The translations under genes and the position numbers were made by a program. Shown piece after piece: positions 1 through 8,702 of a DNA stretch of 64,000 bases (positions within the stretch are counted from its first letter, which is position 1; every line of letters begins with the position of its first letter). The stretch lies in the NCBI RefSeq assembly GCF_000621845.1, contig NZ_JHXF01000006.1, positions 124,001 to 188,000 of the forward strand. Reading direction: 5' to 3'. A model generated the notes under the pieces. It was not told the DNA's origin and did no database searches. It saw nothing but the letters and a program-made list of their open reading frames with translations. This DNA comes from Ruminococcus flavefaciens MA2007 (GTDB lineage Bacteria > Bacillota > Clostridia > Oscillospirales > Ruminococcaceae).

Positions 1-2
1 TC

Positions 3-719
3 ATAGACTCGGGCAAGCTCATTGACAGCTACCCCATAGTTTTCCCGATGGGAAACGGACAGGGCGGCGAGAGCTCCACAGTTAAGATAATTTCCAACGA
101 GAAGCATAAGTCGGGCAATTTCAAGATAATGGTATACGCTTTGAGTCAGGATACCTTTGAAAAAGCCTACTGTGCTGTTGCAGATGAACAGCTCCGCATA
201 AAGCGCTTCAAGGATACCGATATACTGGGCTCTGTTGAAGCAAAGCGCGACGGGATAATGTTCCTGTCGATACCCTATGAAAAGGGCTGGAGCGTATATA
301 TCGACGGCAAAAAGGCAGAGACCTTCAAGCTTTTGCAGGCTGTGCTGGGCGTAAGAGTCTCCGCAGGCAGGCACGATATCGAACTGAAGTATACTCCCGA
401 GGGCTTCCCTCTGGGTGTTACTATATCTTTACTCAGCTTTGTGCTGTTCGTATTCTGTATCATCTGTGACCGCAGACGCAGGATACGCCGACAGGCGCTG
501 GCAGCGGAAGCTGCGGCGGCTCAGGCAGCAGCAGAGCAGGAGGAAAATCCCTACAGGCAGGGAGCTGCTATCTATGACCAGCTTGGTATCCCCGATCCTA
601 TGGATATTATCGGACGGGTTGAGGATTCCGAGGTAGTGCTCTATGACGGCAGCGAAACGGCTGAAAAGGAGGCGGATAATGCGCAATCTGAAAGTGATGA
701 TAGCCTACAGAGGCACTAA
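3..719 (+). CDS. YfhO-like membrane protein, C-terminal part (5' end outside window)
   Basis: The reading frame is open to the left edge, so only the last 238 codons are seen. The segment contains the extracytoplasmic beta-rich region typical of the end of YfhO family proteins (a patch reading YEKGWSVYIDGKKAE followed by GRHDIELKYTPEGF), then one hydrophobic helix around positions 408-462 and a basic cytoplasmic tail with an Ala/Gln-rich low-complexity stretch. YfhO proteins are large multi-pass membrane proteins linked in Firmicutes to glycosylation of lipoteichoic acid or other wall polymers; that role is family knowledge, not visible here. The 3' end overlaps truA by 41 bases, so the two are probably co-transcribed. 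Confidence 0.75.
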   Translation: MDSGKLIDSYPIVFPMGNGQGGESSTVKIISNEKHKSGNFKIMVYALSQDTFEKAYCAVADEQLRIKRFKDTDILGSVEAKRDGIMFLSIPYEKGWSVYIDGKKAETFKLLQAVLGVRVSAGRHDIELKYTPEGFPLGVTISLLSFVLFVFCIICDRRRRIRRQALAAEAAAAQAAAEQEENPYRQGAAIYDQLGIPDPMDIIGRVEDSEVVLYDGSETAEKEADNAQSESDDSLQRH

Positions 720-1440
720 GTACCACGGTTTTCAGCGGCAGAGCAATGCCGTGACCGTGCAGGAAACTCTCGAAGCCAAGCTTTCAAAGGTGCTCAACGA
801 GCCTGTGACCATAACAGGCTGCTCGCGGACGGATACGGGAGTACACGCCAATATGTTCTGCTTTAATGTAAAAACCAGCAGCAAAATAAACTGTCTCGGC
901 TTTTGCAGGGGCGTAAACGGCGAGCTTCCCGACGATATATCCATTCTCAGCTGCGAGGACGTGCCTCTTGATTTCCATGCGCGGTTCGACTGCAAAGGAA
1001 AGGAGTATGTCTATAAGATACATTGCAGCGAGTCGAAAAATCCCTTTGCAGCAGACCTTATGCTGCATTACAGGAGAAAATTCGATATAGAGGCTGCAAG
1101 AAGAGCTTCTCAGTATTTTGTGGGAACACATGATTTCTCTTCGTTTTGTGCCGACTGCACAAATGTTTCAACCACTGTGAGGACGATTTATTCCTTCAGA
1201 ATAGAAAATAGTGGAGATTCTGTGATAATGCTTGTAAAAGGCAACGGTTTTTTGTATAATATGATTAGGATAATGGCAGGCACTCTTTTAGATGTCAGCG
1301 AGAAGCGTATCGCTCCCGATGATATACCTGCTATCCTTGAGGCAAGAGACCGCCTTAAAGCAGGCAGAACTGCAATGGCTCACGGGCTGTATCTGAACCG
1401 CGTGTTCTACAGCGAGGAGGAGCTTCTGAAAGATAAATAA
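679..1440 (+). CDS. truA: tRNA pseudouridine(38-40) synthase TruA
   Basis: This 253-residue protein converts uridines 38-40 of the tRNA anticodon arm to pseudouridine in the cytoplasm. The family signature GCSRTDTGVHA is present, with the catalytic Asp at about residue 52, and the later GNGFLYNMIRIMAG motif is also intact. Length matches the family (about 245-260). The ATG at 679 was chosen over an in-frame upstream ATG at 643 because it follows an AAGGAGG Shine-Dalgarno at 667-673 and starts the conserved MRNLKVMIAYRGTKYHGFQR segment. It overlaps the upstream YfhO-like gene and is followed within 30 bases by the next gene, so all are probably one operon. Confidence 0.95.
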   Translation: MRNLKVMIAYRGTKYHGFQRQSNAVTVQETLEAKLSKVLNEPVTITGCSRTDTGVHANMFCFNVKTSSKINCLGFCRGVNGELPDDISILSCEDVPLDFHARFDCKGKEYVYKIHCSESKNPFAADLMLHYRRKFDIEAARRASQYFVGTHDFSSFCADCTNVSTTVRTIYSFRIENSGDSVIMLVKGNGFLYNMIRIMAGTLLDVSEKRIAPDDIPAILEARDRLKAGRTAMAHGLYLNRVFYSEEELLKDK

Positions 1441-1469
1441 AAAGGAACAAGGATAAGGAGGTGCCGAGA

Positions 1470-2642
1470 GTGCCTAAAATGTACGACGCCGACGACATTG
1501 TCGATCAGAAGAATCGGAAAAGGCGGCGGAAAAGGCTGAAACGTTTTTTGACGATACTGCTGGCAGCAGCTCTTGGAACGGGGCTTTATTTTACCCGTGA
1601 CAAGTGGTATAATAAGTTAAGGGGAATAGGTGAACAGTACAGGACTATTGTAAACACAGGTCAGCTGGCAGAGGGAAACTTCCCGATAGAGGTCAGCGGC
1701 GGTGGAGATTATCAGCTTGTCTCATCAGGCAAGAAGATGATCGTACTCAGCGATACATACACCTACTTTTATGATACTGACGGAAATCTATTGAAGCGCC
1801 GTCAGCATACTTACACCAATACGGTGCTTCGTGCAGCAGGCGGAAAGGCTCTGCTGTATGAACAGGGCGGAAATGAATTCAGCGTTGAGGACGAGGAAAA
1901 GGTCCTCTACACTAAGACTTTCGCCGACAAGCAGATCCTGTTTGTCAGGATCAGCGACGAAGGCTATACAGCCGTAGTCACCACTTCGGAGAACTACAGC
2001 TGTGAGCTGGAGGTATATGACAAAAGGGGAAATGGCATATACAAAAGACAGTGTATCGAAAAGGTCAGCGACCTTAGCTTCATAAACGGAAGCAAAGGCT
2101 GCGTGCTGAGTTATATCTCAGCTGAAAACGGTCAGCTCGTTACAAATGTTCAGGAAATTGGCTTCACCGAAAAAGGAGAGCATTGGACCTCTCCCGGTTT
2201 GAATACTGTCGGTCTTGACGTTTACGGCTTCGGCAGCGGAGCTTTCGTCTTTGGCGCAGACGCTTGCGGATATGTTGACAAAAGCGGTCAGATAAGCTCG
2301 TTTTACTCATATGACGGCGAGCTTGTTGCAGGTGCCAGCGAAAACGGAAACTCAGCAGTCATCGTAAACAACGAGGACAGAAGAAAGTATGTTATGGCAT
2401 TGTTCACGGGTTGTGATTCTGAACCCCTTATCGTAGAGCTCAGCGAGCCTTCGGTAGATGTTGCCATATACGAGGACCTTGCATATGTAATGTGTCAGGG
2501 AAATATCAAAGCCTATGACTTCAATGGCGGACTGCGCTCTATTGCGGAGGTAAGCGATTCCTATACAGGCTTTGTTCGTAATGAAGAGCATATTTTCCTG
2601 AAGGGCTATAATAAAATAGACCGTATAGACTATGAAAGCTGA
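1470..2642 (+). CDS. DUF5711-type membrane-anchored protein
   Basis: A 390-residue protein with a short highly basic N-terminus (RKRRRKRLKRF), one membrane-spanning helix at about residues 25-45, and a long extracytoplasmic region of repeated beta strands that resembles a beta-propeller. It fits the DUF5711 family found in Clostridia, whose function is unknown. GTG at 1470 is the preferred start: it lies 8 bases after the AAGGAGG at 1455-1461, whereas the upstream GTG at 1461 overlaps that site. It sits between truA and cvpA on the same strand, an order suggesting a housekeeping envelope operon. Confidence 0.6.
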   Translation: MPKMYDADDIVDQKNRKRRRKRLKRFLTILLAAALGTGLYFTRDKWYNKLRGIGEQYRTIVNTGQLAEGNFPIEVSGGGDYQLVSSGKKMIVLSDTYTYFYDTDGNLLKRRQHTYTNTVLRAAGGKALLYEQGGNEFSVEDEEKVLYTKTFADKQILFVRISDEGYTAVVTTSENYSCELEVYDKRGNGIYKRQCIEKVSDLSFINGSKGCVLSYISAENGQLVTNVQEIGFTEKGEHWTSPGLNTVGLDVYGFGSGAFVFGADACGYVDKSGQISSFYSYDGELVAGASENGNSAVIVNNEDRRKYVMALFTGCDSEPLIVELSEPSVDVAIYEDLAYVMCQGNIKAYDFNGGLRSIAEVSDSYTGFVRNEEHIFLKGYNKIDRIDYES

Positions 2643-2691
2643 CCTTGCACTGTGAATATTCTAATTCTCGAAGGGAGGCTGCGCCGTCCTC

Positions 2692-3606
2692 TTGACAGGC
2701 GCAATTAGTATGGGTGTACAATTCTGGTGGTTTTACGATGTTATCGCAGTTGCTGTGATACTCGTCAGCATTTTCCTTTCAGTCCGTAAGGGACTTATCA
2801 AAACAATAGCTGCTTTGACAGGATTTGTTCTTTCTGCCGTCATCGCCTTTTCAGCAGGCGGTCCTATTGCAGAGCTTATGTATGAACAGTCGGAAAAAGG
2901 CAGCAATATCAAAAAATTCGATCTTACTCTGGAAACTTTGGACTTTGTCGACGACCTTGGAAATCAGCTTGAAAATCTCGGCTATAATATCAGAATAGAT
3001 GACAACGAGCTGAGAGAAGCCTTATATGATGAAATAGAGCCCGAACAGAAAATATACGAATACGTCAATAATATAAATAATAAGAAAGTCGATGAAGAAA
3101 GCCTCTTTATCAATAAGCTCCACGAAAGCTATGCTGTTATTATCAGCAATTATGTTGCAAAGAGAATGAATGCATATTCTGCTGAATGTGCCGCAGAGGA
3201 AATGAGAAAGCACCCCGAAAAGGCGTATGAGTTCTCGAAACTTCTTGACGATCTGGATACAAAGCGTCCTGCGGCGCAGTATCTGACCGATAATTTCCTC
3301 AAAAAGCCGTATATGACGCAGACCAAGCTTTTGGCAATGGTCCTCATTTTCGCAGTGGGAGCTATAATAACAGTTGCCGTAAGTATTTACACAGGACGCA
3401 AGCACGGTCCTATGGGCGGATTTGTAGAAGCTGTTATAAGCGGTATCCTTGGTATCGCGATAAGCGTAACTATCATCATATTCATAGCATTGATGATACG
3501 TTTGTATGTAGTGATGGGAAGCGACAAGATGTTGTTCTTCAATCACGAGGCTATAGAAAATACTTATGCATTCAAGTATTTCTATGAGTTTATCTCAGGG
3601 CTCTGA
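2692..3606 (+). CDS. CvpA family membrane protein
   Basis: About 304 residues. The N-terminus matches CvpA proteins: a first helix beginning FYDVIAVAVILVSIFLSVRKG and a second helix ending near a Gly-rich turn, then a long soluble loop (about residues 70-205) and two further helices at the C-terminus. CvpA is an inner-membrane protein originally tied to colicin V export and later to envelope stress resistance. The start is uncertain: TTG at 2692 lies 13 bases after the GGAGG at 2674-2678, while the ATG at 2710 is 31 bases away; conserved sequence starts right after the ATG. Same strand and close to the DUF5711 gene upstream and the Clp ATPase downstream. Confidence 0.8.
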   Translation: MTGAISMGVQFWWFYDVIAVAVILVSIFLSVRKGLIKTIAALTGFVLSAVIAFSAGGPIAELMYEQSEKGSNIKKFDLTLETLDFVDDLGNQLENLGYNIRIDDNELREALYDEIEPEQKIYEYVNNINNKKVDEESLFINKLHESYAVIISNYVAKRMNAYSAECAAEEMRKHPEKAYEFSKLLDDLDTKRPAAQYLTDNFLKKPYMTQTKLLAMVLIFAVGAIITVAVSIYTGRKHGPMGGFVEAVISGILGIAISVTIIIFIALMIRLYVVMGSDKMLFFNHEAIENTYAFKYFYEFISGL

Positions 3607-3672
3607 TAAGCCCTGAAAGGTCTGCCTTGGGGGGTGGACTATCATTGAATAACTTACAGGAGGAACTGCCTG

Positions 3673-6030
3673 ATGATAATGTGCAGTAAATGCAAAAAAA
3701 GGCCTGCGGTGGTGTTCATCACCTCTGTTCAGGGAAGCGAAAAGAAAAACGAGGGACTCTGCCTCTCATGTGCAAGATCGCAGAATATCCCTCAGATAAA
3801 GGAATACATGGATAAGCTGGGTATAACCGACGAGGAGCTGGATCAGCTCTCAGACCAGATGATGGGTATGCTGGACGGCGACAGCTTTGAAATGGGCGGT
3901 TCAGGCGTACTTCCTGATTTTATCACTAATATGTTCGGGGGAAATGACGGAGACAGCTCAGGTGACGACGCAAGCAAGGGCGGATTTGATCCGAGAAGCT
4001 TTTTCGGCAGTCCGCGCGGCAGTTCAGATGATGATAAGTCATCGGGCAGCAAGGACAAAAAGAGCAGTATCTTCGGAAAAAAGGACAAAAAGCCAAAGGA
4101 ACCCAAGTTCCTCGGAAGCTACTGCACCAATCTTTCTCAGAAAGCCGCTGACGGCAAGCTGGACGCTATCATCGGCAGAGATGACGAGATAGCAAGAGTT
4201 ATCCAGATACTTTCAAGACGTACAAAGAACAATCCATGTCTTATCGGTGAACCCGGTGTAGGTAAGACAGCTATCGCAGAGGGCATAGCTCTGCGCATAA
4301 ACGAGGGCAATGTGCCCTTCAACCTTGCGGATAAGAAGATATACCTCCTTGACCTTACCGCTCTTGTTGCGGGAACTCAGTTCCGCGGACAGTTCGAGAG
4401 CCGTGTAAAGGGACTCGTTGACGAGGTAAAGCGCGAGGGCAATATCATACTCTTCATCGACGAGGTTCATAATCTCGTGGGTGCAGGAGACTCCGAGGGC
4501 TCGATGAACGCCGCAAATATCCTGAAGCCTGCCCTTTCAAGAGGCGAGGTACAGGTCATAGGCGCTACTACCTTCGGCGAATACCGCAAGTATATCGAAA
4601 AGGACTCAGCGCTGGAGCGCCGTTTCCAGCCCGTTACCGTAAACGAGCCAACTATCGAGGACACAGTGAATGTCCTTGTAGGAATCAAGAAATACTATGA
4701 GGAATTCCACAGAGTTCATATCTCCGACTATCTGGTAAGGGTATGCGCTGTACTCTCAGAGAGATACATCACAGACCGTTTCCTGCCCGATAAGGCTATA
4801 GACCTGCTGGACGAGAGCTGTGCATACGCTTCTATACGCTCACCCGAGATAGGCGAGTATGAGAAGTTCAAAAAGGAAATAAAGGTAATGGAGGATATGG
4901 AAACGTCCATATCCGAGCAGGAGGAGATAGACTATCAGGCTCTTGCCGAGATAAAGGGCAAGCTCATTCACGCCCGTGAAAAAGAGGCGGAGCTGAAAGA
5001 AAAGGCTGACAATGTAAATGTCGAGGAATCCGACGTTACCAAGGTCATCGAGCGCTGGACGGGTATCCCTGCAAGCAAGATAGCCGAGAACGAGTTCCTG
5101 AAGATAGCAAGACTTGAGGAGTCCCTCAAAAAGCGCGTTATCGGTCAGGATGAGGCTGTAGGCGTACTCACAAAGGCTATCAAGCGCACAAGAGTACAGC
5201 TCAGCAAGCGCCGCAGACCTGCATCGTTCATATTCGTAGGACCTACAGGCGTGGGTAAGACAGAGCTGGTAAAGGTACTCTCAGAGGAGCTTTTCGATTC
5301 ACCCGATCCGCTTATCAGACTTGACATGACCGAGTATATGGAGAAGCACTCCGTTGCACGTATGATAGGCTCGCCTCCCGGCTATGTAGGCTATGAGGAG
5401 GCAGGACAGCTCACCGAAAAGGTGCGCCGCAAGCCATACTCCGTAATACTCTTCGACGAGATAGAAAAGGCTCACCCCGACGTTATGAATATCCTTATGC
5501 AGATACTTGACGAGGGCAAGGTGGACGACGCCCACGGAAGAGCCGTAAACTTTGCAAATACCATAATCTGTATGACATCTAATGCAGGTTCTACAGACAA
5601 GAGCATAGGTGTGGGCTTCAACCGTACCGCCAACGATATAACCAAGGATAAGGCTATGAAGGGACTCCGCGATTTCCTGCGTCCCGAGTTCATCAGCCGT
5701 ATCGACGAGATAGTTGTATTCAAGGACCTCACCAAGGAGGACTATGCTAAGATAGCTGCCCTCAACCTTGACGAGATGAAGGAGCCTCTTGCAGAGAAGG
5801 ACATCACTCTCAGCTATTCAGACGCTGCTCTGGAGCTCATTGCCGAGAAGTCCTTCGGAAAGCCCTACGGCGCAAGAGATATCCGTCGTGTTATCCGTCA
5901 GGAAATTGAGGATAAGGTAGCCGATATCATCATCGAAAAGGCTTCCGAGATAGGAAAGATAGAGATATCTGCCAAGGACGGCGAGCTTGTCGTTAAGGGC
6001 AGAAAGGAGAAAGCAAAAAATGAAGCATAA
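3673..6030 (+). CDS. ClpE/ClpC-type AAA+ unfoldase with N-terminal zinc finger
   Basis: A 785-residue cytoplasmic Hsp100 ATPase that should unfold substrates for ClpP. Residues 4-33 form a four-cysteine zinc-binding domain (CSKC at 4-7, CLSC at 30-33), the hallmark of ClpE. A charged Gly/Ser/Lys-rich linker (about 85-145) follows. AAA domain 1 has Walker A GEPGVGKT at 192-199 and Walker B LFIDE at 260-264; a short middle domain spans about 395-450; AAA domain 2 has Walker A GPTGVGKT at 523-530 and Walker B LFDE at 593-596. The loop IGVGF at 645-649 sits where ClpP-binding chaperones carry their IGF loop. An AGGAGG lies 9 bases before the start. The stop overlaps the next gene, a lipoprotein with a cohesin-like domain. 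Confidence 0.9.
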   Translation: MIMCSKCKKRPAVVFITSVQGSEKKNEGLCLSCARSQNIPQIKEYMDKLGITDEELDQLSDQMMGMLDGDSFEMGGSGVLPDFITNMFGGNDGDSSGDDASKGGFDPRSFFGSPRGSSDDDKSSGSKDKKSSIFGKKDKKPKEPKFLGSYCTNLSQKAADGKLDAIIGRDDEIARVIQILSRRTKNNPCLIGEPGVGKTAIAEGIALRINEGNVPFNLADKKIYLLDLTALVAGTQFRGQFESRVKGLVDEVKREGNIILFIDEVHNLVGAGDSEGSMNAANILKPALSRGEVQVIGATTFGEYRKYIEKDSALERRFQPVTVNEPTIEDTVNVLVGIKKYYEEFHRVHISDYLVRVCAVLSERYITDRFLPDKAIDLLDESCAYASIRSPEIGEYEKFKKEIKVMEDMETSISEQEEIDYQALAEIKGKLIHAREKEAELKEKADNVNVEESDVTKVIERWTGIPASKIAENEFLKIARLEESLKKRVIGQDEAVGVLTKAIKRTRVQLSKRRRPASFIFVGPTGVGKTELVKVLSEELFDSPDPLIRLDMTEYMEKHSVARMIGSPPGYVGYEEAGQLTEKVRRKPYSVILFDEIEKAHPDVMNILMQILDEGKVDDAHGRAVNFANTIICMTSNAGSTDKSIGVGFNRTANDITKDKAMKGLRDFLRPEFISRIDEIVVFKDLTKEDYAKIAALNLDEMKEPLAEKDITLSYSDAALELIAEKSFGKPYGARDIRRVIRQEIEDKVADIIIEKASEIGKIEISAKDGELVVKGRKEKAKNEA

Positions 6031-6736
6031 GTTTACTGCGGCTGTTATGGCTGCTGCTATGGCTGCCGCAGGTCTTACGGGCTGTATGGAGAAAAAGCAG
6101 CCCTTTTCCTCGAATAAAAGCACAGAAACTGCCGTGACTACTTCAGCCGCAGGGAATGACTCTACGCCCAATGGCGAGTTCGTCTCCGAGAGCATTGAGC
6201 TCATAAAGCTGAAATATGCGGACGTTCCGGACCTTACAAGCGGTCCTGAGTTTAAAATAAGCGATACCTACGCAAAGCCGGGCGAGATCGCCAAGGTGAC
6301 TGTATCGGTAAATGGTGCTAAGGACAAATGGAATACTTGCGGTATTCATGTTACCTATCCTGAGGTATTGGAATGCCAATTGGAAAATGCAGAAAATAAT
6401 AGTATAAAGTATGAGCTTGGCGATGCTGTTGCCGGTAATTCAGCTTTTATTGCTATGGACTGGCGTGAGAATCTCGACGAGGAGCTTGTCAGAGAGCATC
6501 AGTGTTCCTTCTTTTTTACGACTGTATTTATGGATACTAAGGGCGGAGATGGAGATATAGCTACATTTTTCATTAAAGTTCCTGATGATGCCAAGATAGG
6601 TACGGTGTATAAATTGGGATTTTATTATAAGTCTGATGAGAATGCATCTGATATGTTCCGCGACCTTGAGGTAGACCTTGCATTTGAGAAATACGCCTTT
6701 ACTCATATGACAGGCGGTACTATCACTGTTAGATGA
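6020..6736 (+). CDS. Lipoprotein with a cohesin-like domain
   Basis: A 238-residue protein. It begins with a lipoprotein signal peptide whose lipobox LTGC places the lipidated Cys at 22, so it should sit on the outer face of the cytoplasmic membrane. A Ser/Thr-rich spacer leads to one globular domain (about 75-238). That domain shows the pattern of ruminococcal cohesins: an early AKPGEIAKVTVSVNGAKDKW segment, a late IATFFIKVPDDAKIGTVYKL segment, and a closing strand AFTHMTGGTITVR. Very similar late motifs occur in the cohesin-dockerin protein at 52-53 kb. The ATG at 6020 was chosen over 5987 because it begins the signal peptide and follows an AAAGGAG. It overlaps the clpE-like gene by 11 bases. 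Cohesin assignment is by pattern only. Confidence 0.65.
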   Translation: MKHKFTAAVMAAAMAAAGLTGCMEKKQPFSSNKSTETAVTTSAAGNDSTPNGEFVSESIELIKLKYADVPDLTSGPEFKISDTYAKPGEIAKVTVSVNGAKDKWNTCGIHVTYPEVLECQLENAENNSIKYELGDAVAGNSAFIAMDWRENLDEELVREHQCSFFFTTVFMDTKGGDGDIATFFIKVPDDAKIGTVYKLGFYYKSDENASDMFRDLEVDLAFEKYAFTHMTGGTITVR

Positions 6737-6746
6737 TAATACACAA

Positions 6747-6777
6747 GGAGCTGTGATGTTAGTCACAGCTCCATTTT
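6747..6777 (+). terminator. Intrinsic terminator after the lipoprotein gene
   Basis: Inverted arms GGAGCTGTGA and TCACAGCTCC around a 6-base loop, followed by ATTTTA. It lies 11 bases after the stop codon and closes the operon that starts with the YfhO-like gene. Confidence 0.8.
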
Positions 6778-6798
6778 ACACAGGAAAGGGAAAACACA

Positions 6799-7926
6799 AT
6801 GAATAAAAAAGAAACAGCAGAAATAAAGAAGAATTTTTCCGATAAGAGCGGCTTTTTCATTATGGAGCGCGTTCTCACAGCATTTATCGACGCAGAGAAG
6901 AACCTCCGCTACCATAATGTCAGCTCATGTCTCACCATGCCTGTTGAGGAGCACGACGTATACGACGAGACGCTGAAAAAGGTCCTCAACACCAATGTGG
7001 GCAAGGCTTTTGTGGAGTACGAGTTCCCGAACGAGGCTTACGATGAGGGACAGCCGCAGAATATCCTCTATACACTTCTCACTTCCGAGCTGAAAGACGA
7101 GACCGCCTGTGAGGACTTCCTCAACCATATCGCAAATAATATCGCGTATACAGGACCTTTTGCTGTAATTACAGCTTACTGTACATACACTATCCGCAAA
7201 AAGGACAAGAACGACGAGTTCGCAGAGGGCGAGGACGAGATGTACCGTTATATCCTCACGGCTATCTGTCCCGTAAATACAAGCAAGGACGGCTTTGTGT
7301 TCGACAGCGTGGGCAATGAGATAACCAAAAAGGTCAACACCGAGCTCATTATCAGCAAGGCACCGTCGGACGGCTTCCTTTACCCTGTATTCAGCAACAG
7401 GAGCTCCGATATCAACCACGTTATGTACTACACCAAGAATATCAAGTCGCCTAATGTTTCCGTTGTTGAGAACGTTCTCGGCTGTACCTTTGTTATGTCT
7501 GCCGAGAGCGAGAAGAACAGCTTCCAGAGCATACTCAAGAACGTCGTAGGCGATGACCTTGACTATATGCTCATCAAGACCGTAAACGAGAAGATTCAGG
7601 AGGTCGTTGAGGACAACAAGGAGGACACCGACAGAGTCGTTATCGACAATGCAAGGCTCAAGGATATCCTCGTTGATGTGGGACTTCCCGAGGAGCGCGT
7701 GAACATGGTTGAGCCCGTATACGAAAAGGTCTGCGGCAATGCGCCTCTCACGGCGGCTAATCTTGTTGAGACCAAGACCGTGCTGACTTCTCCGGGCATA
7801 ACCGTAAATATCAAGCCCTCCGCGGCTGATAAGGTCCGCACCAGCGTAGTCGAGGGCAGAAGATGTCTCCTTATCGACATTGACGATCCCACTATCGAGA
7901 TAAACGGACTGCCTGTTACGCTTTAA
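6799..7926 (+). CDS. DUF4317 family protein
   Basis: A 375-residue cytoplasmic protein beginning MNKKETAEIKKNFSDKSGFF, the usual start of DUF4317 proteins of Clostridia. No signal peptide or membrane helix is seen; the protein is acidic with mixed alpha/beta content. No function is established for the family and none is proposed. A GGAAAGGG lies just upstream of the ATG. It is a single-gene unit bounded by terminators at 6747 and 8012. Confidence 0.75.
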   Translation: MNKKETAEIKKNFSDKSGFFIMERVLTAFIDAEKNLRYHNVSSCLTMPVEEHDVYDETLKKVLNTNVGKAFVEYEFPNEAYDEGQPQNILYTLLTSELKDETACEDFLNHIANNIAYTGPFAVITAYCTYTIRKKDKNDEFAEGEDEMYRYILTAICPVNTSKDGFVFDSVGNEITKKVNTELIISKAPSDGFLYPVFSNRSSDINHVMYYTKNIKSPNVSVVENVLGCTFVMSAESEKNSFQSILKNVVGDDLDYMLIKTVNEKIQEVVEDNKEDTDRVVIDNARLKDILVDVGLPEERVNMVEPVYEKVCGNAPLTAANLVETKTVLTSPGITVNIKPSAADKVRTSVVEGRRCLLIDIDDPTIEINGLPVTL

Positions 7927-7972
7927 TGCGCAAATACAAAGGCAGTCAATGACCGCCGTTTCTGCTTACTAA

Positions 7973-7996
7973 CGGGCGCACACTGTGCGCCCCTAC
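7973..7996. repeat. GTAGGGG-type intergenic hairpin, single unit
   Basis: Reads CGGGCGCACA then CTG then TGCGCCCCTAC-like arms; on the other strand it starts GTAGGGGCGCACAG. It belongs to the family of short hairpins also found at 11.9, 20.3 and 27.1 kb: a constant GTAGGGG flank with a variable but self-complementary stem. It lies just before the terminator of the DUF4317 gene. Confidence 0.7.
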
Positions 7997-8011
7997 TAAT
8001 CACTAATAACT

Positions 8012-8041
8012 AAAAAAGGAGACCGTAAGGTCTCCTTTTTT
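8012..8041. terminator. Bidirectional terminator between DUF4317 and Nudix genes
   Basis: AAAAAAGGAGACC and GGTCTCCTTTTTT arms around a 4-base loop; the A and T tracts make it work on both strands, serving the two convergent genes. The stem sequence is the same as that of the terminator at 11846. Confidence 0.9.
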
Positions 8042-8453
8042 AATGATTCTCTTTGATAGCGGTCTTTGCCTTGGCAACGATAGTCCTGTCGTTTTCATAG
8101 GACAGGATATTGCCTGCGTAGGATATGTCCACCCAGCGTATCTCGGCTATTTCGCCTGCCTGCGGTGTAAAATCCACGTTTTTTGCCTTTGCAAGAAAAT
8201 ATACGACAACCTTGACGGTGTCTTTTTTCGGTGAATAGGTCACAGTTTCTCTGAATGTCGGATCAATTATCACGTCGATAGACGTTTCTTCCATTATCTC
8301 ACGACGAGCAGTCTCGACCTCGGTCTCGCCCTTTTCAACGTGTCCCTTTGGGAAGGACCAGTGACCGCTGTTGATATGCTTTATCAGCAGAATTTCCGTA
8401 TTGCCGTGGTATTTCCTGTAGACAATCGCGCCGCATGATTTCTCGTGAAGCAT
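8040..8453 (-). CDS. Nudix hydrolase (Ap4A-hydrolase type)
   Basis: A 137-residue cytoplasmic enzyme with a complete Nudix box, running from GHVEKGETEVETARREIMEE at about residues 37-56; the Glu residues of REIMEE bind the catalytic metal. The opening HEKSCGAIVYR and the SGHWSFPKGH segment fit the bis(5'-nucleosyl)-tetraphosphatase subgroup, which clears dinucleoside polyphosphates, but other nucleotide substrates are possible. An AAAGGA ribosome binding site precedes the ATG. Monocistronic, convergent with the DUF4317 gene. Confidence 0.85.
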   Translation of the reverse strand: MLHEKSCGAIVYRKYHGNTEILLIKHINSGHWSFPKGHVEKGETEVETARREIMEETSIDVIIDPTFRETVTYSPKKDTVKVVVYFLAKAKNVDFTPQAGEIAEIRWVDISYAGNILSYENDRTIVAKAKTAIKENH

Positions 8454-8702
8454 ATATTATCCTTTCTTGCCCCATATTTCGGGCAGAATAAAAGCAGGCT
8501 AAGCTCTGCTTTTGTATTGTTGATACTATTATATCATATTTTTTATAATAAAGCAACTCTATAGAAAGATTTTTTGTGATTTTTATCAATTTTGCACAAT
8601 CAGGGAGCTTTAGCCCTTTTTTCAAAAATAAAAATGCAGGAATACTTGTACTTGCCCGTGAATATATATTACACAAAGCAAAACTTCAAGGAGGTCGACC
8701 TT

